This document shows positions 46,260 to 57,955 of a stretch of DNA of 60,000 nt, in pieces. The notes beneath the pieces were generated by a model. The model saw only the letters and a program-made list of their open reading frames with translations, made no database searches and was not told the DNA's origin. Each line of letters starts with the position of its first letter. The stretch's first letter is position 1. The position numbers and the translations under genes are program-made. Source of the DNA: Liolophura sinensis (taxonomy: Eukaryota > Mollusca > Polyplacophora > Chitonida > Chitonidae); contig NC_088295.1 in NCBI RefSeq assembly GCF_032854445.1, forward strand, positions 11,893,385-11,953,384. Reading direction: 5' to 3'.

Positions 46260-46830
46260 GTAATATTTATAAAGAGATCTCACACAACAGCTGTTTGTAT
46301 ATGATGGAAACGTATATTCTCGTCCTTGCTAGAAAGTTGACAGTGTTATTGGCGTGTTCAGAGCTGGTTTCGATGTGCTGAGACTGCATGTCTGGTGTTT
46401 TAAAAGCTCTACCAATCTTCAGATCATCACCTTTATGTTTCTCTGAGAAATCTCCGTTCAGGATGAGTAGATTGACAAAAAGCAGCCAATTATCGTAGAC
46501 GAGTAACAAACTGGGAAATACACTCACCGGCTTGCTATTGGGCTTGTTTGAATGCATATCTCTCTTAATGAATGTTTTTCTGTGGTAAGAAGTCTAGTTT
46601 TTCTTGAGCATCAGAGAAAGAGTCGCCTTTATCAGTTAGTCCACGAAAAACTTCCGGAATAGATTCGCCTGCTAAATGAAGAAGTGCTCGCGATGAGTAG
46701 GCCTGCCACAGCGGATGTTGTCCGTTCTACCTCACCAGATGTAGTGGGGAGGGGGGGGGGCGCTAATATTTATGCAGAGATCTCACACAACAGCTGTTTG
46801 CATATAATGGAAACGTATATTCTAGTCCTC
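46260..46830. repeat. 70-bp direct repeat pair, 502 bp apart
   Basis: Copies at about 46260-46328 and 46762-46830 share GAGATCTCACACAACAGCTG TTTG and ATGGAAACGTATATTCT. Confidence 0.85.
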
Positions 46831-47408
46831 GCACACAAATATGTCTGACTCCTCGCTTCTGATATATCACGAATAAAGCATTTAAGGGAGCGGCTATTAT
46901 TTACTTTAGACGCTACAGCTAAGACTGATAATTTTGCCATTAAAATGCGTTTAAAAACCTACTATTTTTACTCGTAGTCAGCTCGTAAAATTGCAATGTC
47001 TCCAAAACCAGTAAAGGTAGAATAACAATCTTGGCATTTTTAATATCCAACATATGAAGCAGCTTTTGACGTTTTCTTGCCCAGTCGCGTGACTTAGCGG
47101 CCATTTGAAGTTTATTGATAAGCTTAAAGCATCTTTTTCCGTCAATCTGCTAATGATCTTTCGATGAAATTTCACTTGCAAGATTAAGGTGAATCGCCAT
47201 ACCTCTATTGTACAAAAACTTATTGTTTGGTATGCAAATTGTGCTGTAGCTGACCAATGAAATTAGCTTAAAAGTAGGTCAAATCTAAAAACTGCTCAAA
47301 ATGATGAAATAAACACACTGTGTAATATTGCTTGACGTCCAGATAACAAATCTGTAAGAATTAGTTTTGTACTTGGTATAGTTTTAAGGGTATTACCCAA
47401 AAGCATCA

Positions 47409-50400
47409 AAAATATAGCTGCTAAAGCAGCGATGCCGGGGTTCAAGCTGGCAATGCCGGCCTATGGGTTGACACTTCCGGTTACCTTAATGGTGTCCATG
47501 TATACATACATAGCCAGCTTAATCAGAAAGCCTACATTCTTCGTAGTCATTAGTGTATTGTAAGTACACTGTATATCATGTGTCAAACGGAGTAAATCGA
47601 CCTTTGGGCAATATTTTAAGGCGTGCATGTCTTTTTTTTCAACACACCTTAACGATTTTCAGCATACACAGAGTACATATAGAGCGCATTACACAAAGTG
47701 ATTTTACATCAGCATTAAAAGCATTGGTTTTTGTTTCGTACAACAGACAAATGTATGGTATATTGTGTATGAAGTTTGCCTCCAGAAATCACGTGACATG
47801 GCGGCCATTTTGAAAAAACGTGAAAATAATCATCTTAAAGTGACAAAGTGCAAAATAAATTACTGTGAAATTTCGACACAATATAGCCCATATGCAGCGC
47901 AATAAAATTTGAGAAAGAAATTGGAATCTAGTTAAAATCACTTCCGCTCCCCATCTTGAAAAAGGCAAAATATGGACATGTCATAGATTTTATCGGATTT
48001 CAGTAAGCAAGGAATTTAGTCATGTGTTTTTTAGCATGCTGAACACGAATATGTGCTTAGCTAATTCCGAGGTGAAATAGAGGTGAATTTGTGTATAATC
48101 AGGGAAAACCATCCCCAGACATTCCCCATTTTAATTTTTTTTTTTTTTTTTTTTTTGATTGGTGCTTTACGCCGTACTCAAGAATATTTCACTTATACGA
48201 CGGCGGCCAGCATTATGGTGGGTGGAAACCGGGCAGAGCCCGGCGGAAACCCACGACCATCCGCAGGTTGCTGACAGACCTTCCCACGTACGGCCGTAGA
48301 GGAAGCCAGCATGAGCTGGTCTTGAACTCACAGCGACCGCATTGGTGAGAGGCTTCTGGGTCACTACGCTGCGCTAGCGCGCTAACCGACTGAGCCACGG
48401 AGGCCCCCCCCCCCCCCATTTTAATAACATGGGCCATGTTAAAAGGTATTATTTATCCCATTTTGTGACGGCTCTAGACCGTTTGATCGATTGACTTGAT
48501 ATTTTAGAGTGAAATTCACCCATATACCTGAAGTTGTGCGATAGCCTGTTCCGGTTTTTCCATCTCACGTGGTTTGGCGGCCATATTGCATTTTATATGA
48601 AATCGTAGAACCACTGAACGGTTTGGTCTGAAATTTAACGCGCAGGTAGACCGTTGGTAATGACAGTAAGTTTGAAAAAGTCGTTCACTTTCGGGAAACA
48701 CTTTGTAAGCTAGCCATTGGTCCAAGTTTTGACGTCACAACTAGTTTTGAAATTTCAATTTTTTTAACCTATTCTGGTGTATTTCGAGCCTCGGATTCCG
48801 AATCTGCTTTTATTTTTTGCCTATCTTTGTAACTTTTTGAGATATAGTCAAAAAAAAACTAAAATTTAGTTACATAATTTAAATGACCTGTAACTCGAGA
48901 ACTTTGCATCCAATTGTAACCCAAGACATGCTCTTTCGGTAGCACATCAACCGATCTGAGCTACTATCAATCGTTTTCTTGCTAAATGCGTACAAACGAA
49001 AGTACCCAATCCAAGAAAAACAAATTGAAGCCAACTGTTTTAACCTGGAGACATATACCGTGTATATGCTCTCTTGATCGTGTGGTTTGTACTGCAGCTG
49101 TGATTGGCTAACCTTGTACTATTGGACCCCACAAACCTCATAACTGTAGACAAACTTTTTGCATGGCCAGTCAGTGTAGGTTGTGCCTGCATTTCTAACA
49201 ATTAGCTTTTAGTAAAGAAGTCAGTCTGTACATGACAGGTCATGGATTCACACGTGGAAGTATAAACTTGTTACACGGGCCATACTATTTGCGTTATTTG
49301 TTACAAAAAGGTATGCTAAGTCTGAGAAGAGATCGCTGTTTTTGTCACTGGGCATAGCGCAGCACCATCAAGCTCCCCGATCTATTCGCAGGAACGCGAA
49401 TGACCAGCCAACCGCCTCAGTGATAAACAGTGAAAGGTCGCACTGAAAGATTTAAAGCCGTGTATCTGGTTATGTATTGAGTTTCGACCAATAAGTTATG
49501 CTCTCGTATGAAAGATATAAGTATATAATAATATAAGTAAATGTGTATGGAAATATGAAGTAAAATTGCGACTGCCTTCTGGAATTGGTTACATGTATAA
49601 TAGAGTAGATAGTAAGGGAGATGCTGCCAAAATTTCCCTGACTTGACCTCATTACACAGGGATTTAAACCATAACCAGGCCCTGTGGTATGACGCAGATG
49701 TGTCTCAAGGAATTCATCGGCGGAGATGATTGACGTGAGGAAATTGACATTAGGCAGATCACGCCACTCAGTCATGTCAGAGTTCGATCGCAGCTTACCG
49801 AATTTGTCACGTGATAAAAAAATTTCTGAATTCAAATATTTTCAGTACGCTGCCTGGCGTAGTTTGATATTCTGATCACGAATCTGGTCTTTTTTTCTTT
49901 TCTCTGATGCACAGTTTTGTCGCGAATTGCCATTAAAGTCCGAAAAAGAGCAATTTTCCCCATATTTGACACAAAATCGCTATAGCTGTAAAGCTGAAAA
50001 TGGCTGAGTGCAAATGGCTATTTATGTATTGCATGTGTACAATCGTCAAATTGGCTTAATAAACGGGAAAGTTGCAGTGTTTGGAAAATTGTTCAAAGGC
50101 CGATTTACTATATGTTTGGCAATTCGAGATCACATGGCTGAAAATCACTTCGCGCAAAGCGCTATATGCTTACTCTATGTATGCTGAAAATCGTTAAGCT
50201 GTGTTGAAAATGAGGGGACATGGACGCCTTCAAAAATTGCCCAAAGGTCAATTTACTGCGGTTGGCACATCTTCAGACATATAATATAGATTTTACTTAC
50301 AATGTACTAACGGCAACGAAGAATGTAGGCTTTCTAATTAAGCTGACTATATACCTATGCACATGGACACCATTCAAGAACAGGAATTGACACCGTATGG

Positions 50401-50452
50401 GCCGGCAATACTGGCTTGAACCCCGGCATCGCTGATTTAGCAGCTATATTTA
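47409..50452. mobile_element. Element of about 3 kb bounded by about 300-bp inverted repeats
   Basis: Left arm 47409-47710 and right arm 50140-50452 are reverse complements with scattered differences: AAATATAGCTGCTAAAGCAG CGATGCCGGGGTTCAAGC, AATGGTGTCCATGT, AGAAAGCCTACATTCTTCGT, GACCTTTGGGCAAT, CTTAACGATTTTCAGCATAC, AAGTGATTTT. The interior has no coding frame and contains a SINE-A insertion. Could be a foldback-type transposon or two copies of one repeat in opposite orientation. Confidence 0.75.
48136..48405 (-). mobile_element. Full-length SINE-A with target-site duplication
   Basis: Same structure as the copy at 38416: A box TGGCTCAGTCGG, B-box-like GAGTTCAAGACC, V-type body and CACCAATC tail followed by poly(A) on the minus strand. 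CCCCATTTTAAT flanks at 48124-48135 and 48414-48425. A poly(C) run lies at the head end. Confidence 0.92.
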
Positions 50453-50585
50453 ATATTCGATTGGTGTTTTACGCTGTACTCAAGAACATTCTACTTATAC
50501 GACAGCGGCCAGTATTATGGCAGGAGGAAACCCTCAACAATCCACAGGTTGCTGGTAGACCTTCCCACATACAACCAGGCATTTC
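50453..50585 (-). mobile_element. SINE-A fragment abutting the right arm of the inverted-repeat element
   Basis: ATTGGTGTTTTACGCTGTAC TCAAGAACATTC, CGGCCAGTATTATGG and CCACAGGTTGCTGG follow the minus-strand SINE-A order. It begins directly where the inverted repeat ends. Confidence 0.8.
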
Positions 50586-50904
50586 ATGCAATCTGGCAGC
50601 ACATGAGCATATTTATAACCCTTGGTACCGCCCAGCTATACAGGAGACATCGTGGTGATATGACCAACTAATGTTGAAAACTATTCCAAAACTTGGCGAG
50701 AAAACTGGGAAACAAAATGAACTGAATGGCTGAAATCTGGACAAGATTATTGCCATCGACTTAAAGTCGGGTGTGTTCGCCCTGATACGTCCACGAGAGC
50801 TGCCCTTGCTGGCAGGTGCATGAGGTCGAAGGCTCGATGGCAGCTTTGCCTGACGTATACATATCGTTAGGCTGCCGCTTTATCATGAAGCTGCCTATGT
50901 AGGT

Positions 50905-51138
50905 CTCCATGCAGTTTCTTCCACCCACAAACTTGACCGTCGTCATATGAATGAAACATTCTTCAATCTAAAAACCATTCAATCGAATAAATAATTATAT
51001 AGACCAACATCCAAACTATACGATTGAATGACTGGGATCTAACTCTGGTCTTTTCCCCCGGGCTCTGTCCGGTTTCCTCTCGTCATAATGCTGTCCACTG
51101 TCATATAAGTGAGCACGATGTAAAACACCAATCAAATG
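50905..51138 (+). mobile_element. Two SINE-A 3' fragments
   Basis: First, 50905-50998: CTTCCACCCACAAACTTGAC CGTCGTCATATGAATGAAAC and AATCGAATAAATAAT. Second, 51046-51138: GGGCTCTGTCCGGTTTCCTC, TCATATAAGTGAGC and AACACCAATCAAAT. Both diverged. Confidence 0.6.
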
Positions 51139-51224
51139 CAGAAATTATCACACCCAGGTCGTACGGAACACTTTTAAAATGGTATATACACTTCTTACTG
51201 CCTCGCTTGAGGCTCGGAACTGAC

Positions 51225-51312
51225 AGTTGCAATAGAGCAAGGACACAGGACTGTTTGGCCCAGTATCAGTATAATGTGACTAGGCTCATGGGTTGTCATG
51301 TCTGGTGCCTTC
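51225..51312 (+). mobile_element. SINE-B-related fragment
   Basis: GTATCAGTATAATGTGACTA GGC and TCTGGTGCCTTCGACAGG align with the SINE-B body around TATCAGTATAATGGCTCGGG and TTGCCTTCGG. Confidence 0.45.
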
Positions 51313-52300
51313 GACAGGATATTTCAATATTTTTTTGTCAGTTAAAAAGACAACATAGATATGCACACACATATAGGGCCTAGGTGATGATTCATCACAT
51401 TTCTCACGTGACGTAAAACGTAAAACCCTAAGAATAGGGGGGCCTACATTTTCCCACGTATACATACATACGTGCAAACAGGAATGTTCTCGGACAGTGC
51501 ATGGCGGGGTTTAATTGTGCTGATTTATTTACCATGATGGCTTTGTGAAAAACGTGCACTGACCAGAGAGAGGTGCCAGTAACAGCAGACCGATGCCTTC
51601 GTATACACACAATATTTGTAGCCTATATACAAGAAATGGATCTATATTGCTATATCATATCTCTTTATTGTTATACATTATCAACCTTTTGTATTCCACC
51701 AGTATAGTGTGCATATATGTGTATGTCACATGTGGGAGAAATCTTCAGTCAAAAAAAAGGCATTACTCAGTTTTGTCGTGTATTCATCTTTGGCGGGAGA
51801 GGGTCATGGCCAAGTAGCTATACGATGATTGCCTCCTGTGGCTTCTGCTGTTCTTGGTACCTTTGGGACTGTCTCTCGTGTATTCTTACATGAAAATTGC
51901 GGGAGACACTTGCCCTCCACCAATACCATCTGAATATATCTCACGTGAAAAAGTTGGTTATAGTGTTTAACTTCCCAAAAAAAGGTGGGTCCGTGAGTCC
52001 AGTCCCTCTGCCATCAATAATGGATCTAGGCTCAAACCATGAATTCTGAATGCGCTCAATATTTGGAAATAACAAATTTCACACTTCTGACTGCAATAAA
52101 CACTCAGATCTTTATAAGGTTCAATGTATATTCGCCTGCGTACATATATCTCTCTGTTATCAAACGTAATGAATTCAGTGAACAAGAAGCCAGTCTAAAG
52201 GTCTAAACTGCAGTGATCCTGGCGACGAGGGAGAAGTGATAGTTGAGACTGAAGAGGTCGTTGAAAACAACCAAATGAAGGCAAAAAGTTCCGTGGTTTT

Positions 52301-52900
52301 ATGATGAATTCGGTGAGTGACATTCAACAAACTCTATACAAGGTACATGCAGCTCAGCAAAGTTCACTCGAGCGCCTCTCTAAATTTGAAAGAACTCAAC
52401 AGTATCTCATTTCTAGCCTACAGCATTCTGACTCTATCGTTCAAATTATGGACAAAGTGCAGAAGAGTCAGGCCGAGGAAATCAAAAAGCTTAAATCCAA
52501 CATGCAAGCACTTTCTGTGATAAACCGTCACCTTCAGGAAACAATCCTTGACCAGAAACGGTATAGTCGGGGATATAATTTACGCTTTGGAGGAACTGAT
52601 GAAAATTCTGATGAAAATGCTTTCCAGATTGTAAAGTCTGTTATCGAAGACAAGCTGAAACTGAAGGACATCAATATTGAAAACGCACACGGTGTGGGAA
52701 AAAAAAAGGAGAGGGCCAAAACCAAGAGAGGGTAACTGAAGATCTGGCCCCCGAAGACAGGTGTCGAAAGAACAATGCTATGGATCTGATGAACAGATAC
52801 TACATGGAAGCGAAAAATGTGCGTTTTGCACGAGGGAAAACTGTTTGTCGACAAAAAGGAAGTGTCTATTCCCGAGAACTAGCGATTCGCTCGCTGAGTA
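52301..52900 (+). pseudogene. LINE ORF1 remnant: coiled coil and RNA-binding fold
   Basis: An open 144-codon frame (52301-52735) has a heptad-rich part (SIVQIMDKVQKSQAEEIKKL) followed by DQKRYSRGYNLRFGG and IENAHGVGKKKERA, the order seen in L1-type ORF1 proteins (coiled coil, then ER-HRVG motif). It breaks at the TAA; further pieces such as AMDLMNRYYMEAKNVRFARG continue in another frame to about 52900. An acidic stretch lies upstream in a third frame (52210-52300). Confidence 0.72.
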
Positions 52901-53673
52901 TCCAAACATATGGCCCCTCCCCACGTTTCCCAGTTGGTAACTTTGGCCAATGTGCAGCTGCATGTTAATCAGCATGTATTGGATGATGCGCAGTTGCATC
53001 TTACATGTGTATACCATGTTTTAATTTAACACTTGCCTCGAACGCTATATTTCTCTGTACATTAAATCTTAACTGTATATGTATGTTTATGTAATAAAGG
53101 TACATACCTGCAGAACTACTCTGATGTAAGCAAGTGTATGTGTACCCATGAAAGTCTGTTGCATTGCCTGGTGGTATAGGGTAGCTGTCGGTAGCTCATT
53201 CAATATAGCACACCACATACTTCCGTCGCTTTCATGCTTCTAAGTTCTTACTGAAAGGCTCTGTGCAGTGAAAAACGGTCTGACCCTTTATGAATTGTGT
53301 CATGACTCAATTGTGTGACCTCCGTGTCGTAGCGACAGTGCGTGCACACTTTTCACCTCACAACAGCTTATCATTATATCCACCCACACTGCACGGATTA
53401 TGTGCATACCTTCGACTCTATGTCGACACATCATGTTAATAACATCTACTTCATTTTAGAAAATCCTACACAACTGTATGGTTAATTTTACTTTTTTTGT
53501 GTAAATATTGTTGCTCTCTTACAAATTGGCTTTTCACTTTCTTTTTATTCGTTATGTATTTTTTCAAATGTATTACTTTTCTGTGTGTACCTTACACCCA
53601 TAATTAACCCTCATCCTGTTTTTTTTTATGTGGAATAATTGTACAGAATCATTCACATATTACTCAACTAAAT

Positions 53674-54720
53674 ATGGATAATGTCACAGACTCTTCTATG
53701 TCTGTTCCACCTCACAATACATTCTCCCACCTGCCATTCCATGATGTTCCCTACATAACACCTACTTCATCATCAATTGCCTTGTCCACCGTCCCAACAT
53801 ATAATCTTGATATTATTGACCAGATGTGCTTCAGTCCAATTGAAATTGACTATGATGCATCTAAAACACATATTGATGACAACGAACATGAAATTGCCTA
53901 CTGGGGTAATTTAGACTCTCACATGTCCAACTACTATAGCCCTAAAAGTTGCACTCAACACCTAGAAACCCTCCATTATGACAATCAAAATCACTTTTCA
54001 AACTTTCATTTAAATGCCCTTAGCTTAGCAAAAAAATTTGACGAAATTACATGCTTTATTCATATACTCTTAATCTTCACTTTTCAGTACTTTTCGGACA
54101 GTTGGCTTAGCCCATTAACCGAATGCTTATATTCCATACCAGGCTACACTTTATATTCTGCCTCCCGAGATTAACGGGAGGGAGGAGGTGTTGCACTCCA
54201 TGTTAATAGCTCTTTTGAGTCTTGCAAGATACGCGATGATCTTTCTTTTTTCAACGAAGATTGGGGATATGAATCTTTATTTGTGGAGATCGCTGCTCCG
54301 TCAAATGTCTATGTTGCTGGAATTATTTATCGCCCTCCAGGCAAAAGAGTGTGTCTTTTTTAATGAAAAACTAAGCACAGCCCTTCGTAATATACCCGCA
54401 AACAAAAAGTGTATCATCTTAGGTGACTTCAATGTAGACTTATTCATTTGTGGTAGCCATTTACCATTAAAAGATTTTTTTTTGAACTAATGAAGTGTCG
54501 TTATCTTTTCCCTTCCATTACAAAACCTATGCTCTGCTATACCCTTATAGATAACATCTTTACAAACTTGTATGCTCAACACAATTTCTCCGGTATATTT
54601 TTAACAGATATATCTGACCACTTCACTATATTCAGTGCCTTCCCGACTAATGCTTTTTCGAAAGAAACATCAACTTACTCTTTTCGAAAACAAGACTCCA
54701 GAACAAGTCAATCTGTTTAA
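53674..54720 (+). pseudogene. LINE ORF2 N-terminal part: AP-type endonuclease, broken
   Basis: Three frames carry the ordered endonuclease motifs: FSNFHLNALSLAKKFDE, SDSWLSPLTECLYSIPGYTL, GGGVALHVNSSFES, GIIYRPPG, ILGDFNVDL and TDISDHFTIF. A stop (TAA, 54172-54174) separates the SASRD segment from GGGV, and a frameshift separates GDFN from SDH. Confidence 0.82.
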
Positions 54721-55103
54721 AGAAAATGTTCAAAATATAGACTGGCATGACGTGATCGGATAGTGTTAATGATGCTTTATCCTGTTTTACTGGAAAATTG
54801 TCAATAGCTTACGACACATGCTTTCCTGTTGTCACCATAGACAGCCGCCCATCGACATACTCGCAAACCTTCGGTCACACGAGGTATTTTACAGTCTCTA
54901 TATATTCGCGCAAGTATTTGAAATCTAATGATATACCGACTCGCGTCAAATATAGGATGTATAGGAATAAACTGAACAACATGATCCATTTTTCGTGAAA
55001 GGATTACTTCGAAAAAAAAACCCTAAACGATCAAAATCATACCGCCGTATAAATACTGATGTAGCACATGGTAAGGGCGCAATGCCATAAAAAAATCTAA
55101 GAG

Positions 55104-55939
55104 ATGCCGAGACTCACACAAGCAGAACGTGATAGAGCCACTGATATGGCCGACATGGGGGCCAGCAAACACCACATTGCCAGAACATTCAATTGCAGTC
55201 AAGCCACCATCAGCAGACTGTTGGGTCGTTACCGTCTAACAGGCAGGACACAAGATCGTCCAAGATCGGGCAGGCCAAGTGTTACAACGACTGGCGAAGA
55301 TCGGTACATCTGCACAATCTACCTGCGTAACCGGTTTGTGACGGCGACGTCAACGGCGGAAACAGCACTGGGACACCCCATCAGCAGACGCACAGTCTTA
55401 CGACGACTCCGCGTGAGTGGTATCAGAGCCTATCGCCCCTTCCGTGGAATGGCATTGACTCCTCTACACCGTCAAAACAGGCTGCGTTGGGCAAGAGTTG
55501 TACGTCGATGCCAGCGACGAGCCTGGGAAAGGGTGCTGTTCACTGATGAAAGCCGATATATCCTCTTCAGAAATGATGGTCAAATTCGTGTGTATCGACG
55601 CAGGGGAGAGCGATTGGCACAAAACTTGTATGGGGCGGAATTTGTGGACAGGTGAGAACGAGATTGGTCATCATCCAGGGAAATCCGACTGGCCAAAGAT
55701 ACCGAGATGAAATATTGGAACCTGTTGTGGTGCCATTCGTGCATCCCTTAGAGCATCTGTGGGATCATCTTGATCGACGTCTGAGACAATGCGTCCCTCC
55801 CCCACAAAACAGGCAACAGCTCGAACAGGCTTTATTTGAGGAGTGGGACAGAATTCCTGATGACCGGCGGCTGACGACTTCCATGAGGAGACGTATTTTG
55901 GCTTTAATTGATGCAATGGGTGCTCACACACGCTACTAA
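55104..55939 (+). pseudogene. Tc1/mariner-like transposase, internally deleted
   Basis: First 183-codon frame (55104-55655): MPRLTQAERDRATDMADMG, a paired-type helix-turn-helix (HHIARTFNCSQATISRLLGR), the GRP linker (RSGRPSVTT) and the first catalytic Asp in LFTDESRY. The second frame (55652-55939) has LVIIQGNPTGQRYRDEIL and then PLEHLWDHLDRR, which carries the Glu. The GGGSVMVWGG-type block and the QDNARPH-type block with the second Asp are missing, so it cannot be catalytic. It is nested in the LINE between endonuclease and RT. Terminal inverted repeats were not resolved. Confidence 0.9.
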
Positions 55940-56269
55940 CGATCTGTCTTATGACGTGATAGGACATTAGGTACACCTTTTTAAGGGAGTCCCTTTACTT
56001 GCATTTGTGTAATTTTTCAGATTTACCCCATGCCTTCTTTACTCGGCCTGACAGCAAGTGTAATATCCATATGGCTTTGAATTTTTGAACAGAACTTGGA
56101 AAATGGTTTATTGCAATATAATGCTTATCATGTTGATACTGTCTGTCTTTCTTTCTCTCTCTTTCTTGTGGTGCTGAACAAGTTTATACGTTTCTTTTGC
56201 CCGGTAGTTTAGTTAATTTGTCCCTTATGTCGGGATGTATGCCATCTGCAAAAATTACCCCCATCTTTA

Positions 56270-57564
56270 AATGTGGCGTACGACGCCAATGGCATTACAA
56301 ACTACCGTCCTATCTCGGTATTACCTAGTCTGAGCAAAATAATGGAAAAAAATAGTTGTAAACATGATGAATGATTTTCTGACAGCCAACGACATCGTTT
56401 CGCCCAATCAGTTTGGTTTTGGAACTGGGCATTCTACTACCCACGCGGCGTGCACTCTATACCACTACTTCGTAGCTGCCAAGGACGCCCAACAACATTC
56501 TGTCGTGTCTTTCCTTGACCTGTCAAAAGCTTTTGACACTGTCTACCACAAAATCCTTCTACAAAAACTCGAAAACTGTGGGTTTCGAGCTCACAGCGCT
56601 CAGTGGTTTGAAAGCTATCTATATCTGTGCGATCCCAATCAGTTCACTTTGAAGGAAATTTGTCAAAAGACGGTAACATAGATTGTCGTGTTCCCTAGGG
56701 CTCCATTCTCAGCCATATATTATTTTTATTGTTATTAATTATTATTAATAAGTTTTATTATTATAAATGACATCGCAGCATCATCAGATATTCTGGATTT
56801 TTCATTATTTGCTAATGATACCAGTGTCTGGACTTATGCGCCCACAAGCGCCGAGGCTGAATCCGTCGTGTCTGTAGAGTTGCATAAAATATTCGATTGG
56901 CTGACAGCTAACCGCTTGTCCCTTAATATTAATAAAACAAAATGGATGCATATAAATGTATCCAAAAATAAGGCACTTCCGCCACAGCCATATTTGCATG
57001 ACGTTGAAATAGCCAGCCTGCAAGAACACAAATTCTTGGAAGTTTAATTTTAATTCAGGGCTGTCTTGGACATTTCACATTAACTTTATTGGTAACAAAG
57101 TATCCAGAAATATTGACATCACCAAACACATTCGAGCAAATGTCAACAACAACAACACGAAAAAAATACTGCTTATTTTGTACTACTCTCTGATATTCTC
57201 TTATCTTTCCTATGTAAATGTTTTATGGGGAAACACATACATGAGTCATCTCCATCCCTTAGTAATTCTTCAGAAACCCATCATCCGCCTCATCAGTTTC
57301 ACGCAAAAACTGGATCGTGCGGCTCCAATTTTTAAGAGCCTCAAAATCCTCCGACTTGCACAAATACACAGATACTCATGCTTGCAACTCGCACATATAT
57401 TCATTCACCAATCACTCTCTCTTCCTCACAAATTTATACAGCTGTTCAAAATTCAATCTGACGTTCACAGTTACCCAAACAGATCATATTCTTTCAATCT
57501 CCATGTGCCTTTTCTAATTTCGAATCTATCAACACATTTCATCAGCCCCAAGGAAGTGGAATAG
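56270..57564 (+). pseudogene. LINE ORF2 reverse transcriptase, inactivated
   Basis: NYRPISVLPSLSKIMEK-type start, NQFGFGTGHSTTHA, motif A FLDLSKAFDTVYHKIL (56510-56560), motif B read as RVP*GSILS with TAG where the family has Gln, and motif C LFANDTSVW where the family has FADD. Then LTANRLSLNINKTKWM and a C-terminal piece (57178-57564) with HPLVILQKPIIRLISF. An AT-rich stretch breaks the frame near 56700-56770. Confidence 0.87.
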
Positions 57565-57955
57565 ATTTCCTCCAAACCTCAAAGGTATCCAAATCACGTC
57601 TTTATTCAAATCCAGGTTAAAAGATTTTTTAATTAAAAATATTTGATCCACATTGGTCATACAAGCTACGAGACAGAAGGTGTCACACACAATATTATTC
57701 ATACCATTGTGTTGTTAACTTAGGTGTTTATAGTGTTACGCTTCTATGTGAGTTTTTTTTTTCAAGTCAATTTTTTTTTTTGTTAATACAACTGTTCACA
57801 AATTATCGCTCCTCACCAAGCATGTATTATTATTTTTTGATAATAATGAATCAGGGAAAGGACAAGTCCCTCGGACTGTATTGCCGCCATTTACGAGATA
57901 CTTCATTATACATATATTCACGTATAGTGAATAAACATTCAATTCAGTTCAATTC

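Larger units (their letters stand above)
44157..47408. other. Intergenic region downstream of RBBP6
   Basis: No gene recognised. Holds one diverged SINE-A copy (45100), a 70-bp direct repeat (46260 and 46762) and recurring CACGTGAC / GGCGGCCATTT motifs. A poly(G) run lies at 46749-46760. Confidence 0.6.
52200..57955 (+). mobile_element. Nearly full-length, decayed non-LTR retrotransposon (LINE), interrupted by a Tc1-like element
   Basis: In order: an ORF1 remnant (52301-52900), apurinic-type endonuclease domain (about 53990-54640), reverse transcriptase (about 56270-57560) and an AT-rich tail ending in ATTCAATTCAGTTCAATTCC. Frames change several times and stops interrupt conserved motifs. 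The layout (coiled-coil ORF1, AP-endonuclease plus RT in ORF2, short-repeat tail) suggests a CR1/Jockey-group element; clade not tested. The 5' end is uncertain. Confidence 0.85.

Noticed and set aside
48167-48437. Short open frames in the SINE (for example GASVAQSVSALAQRSD)
   Set aside because: These are translations of the SINE tRNA-like head and body, repeated at 38491-38694, and are not proteins.
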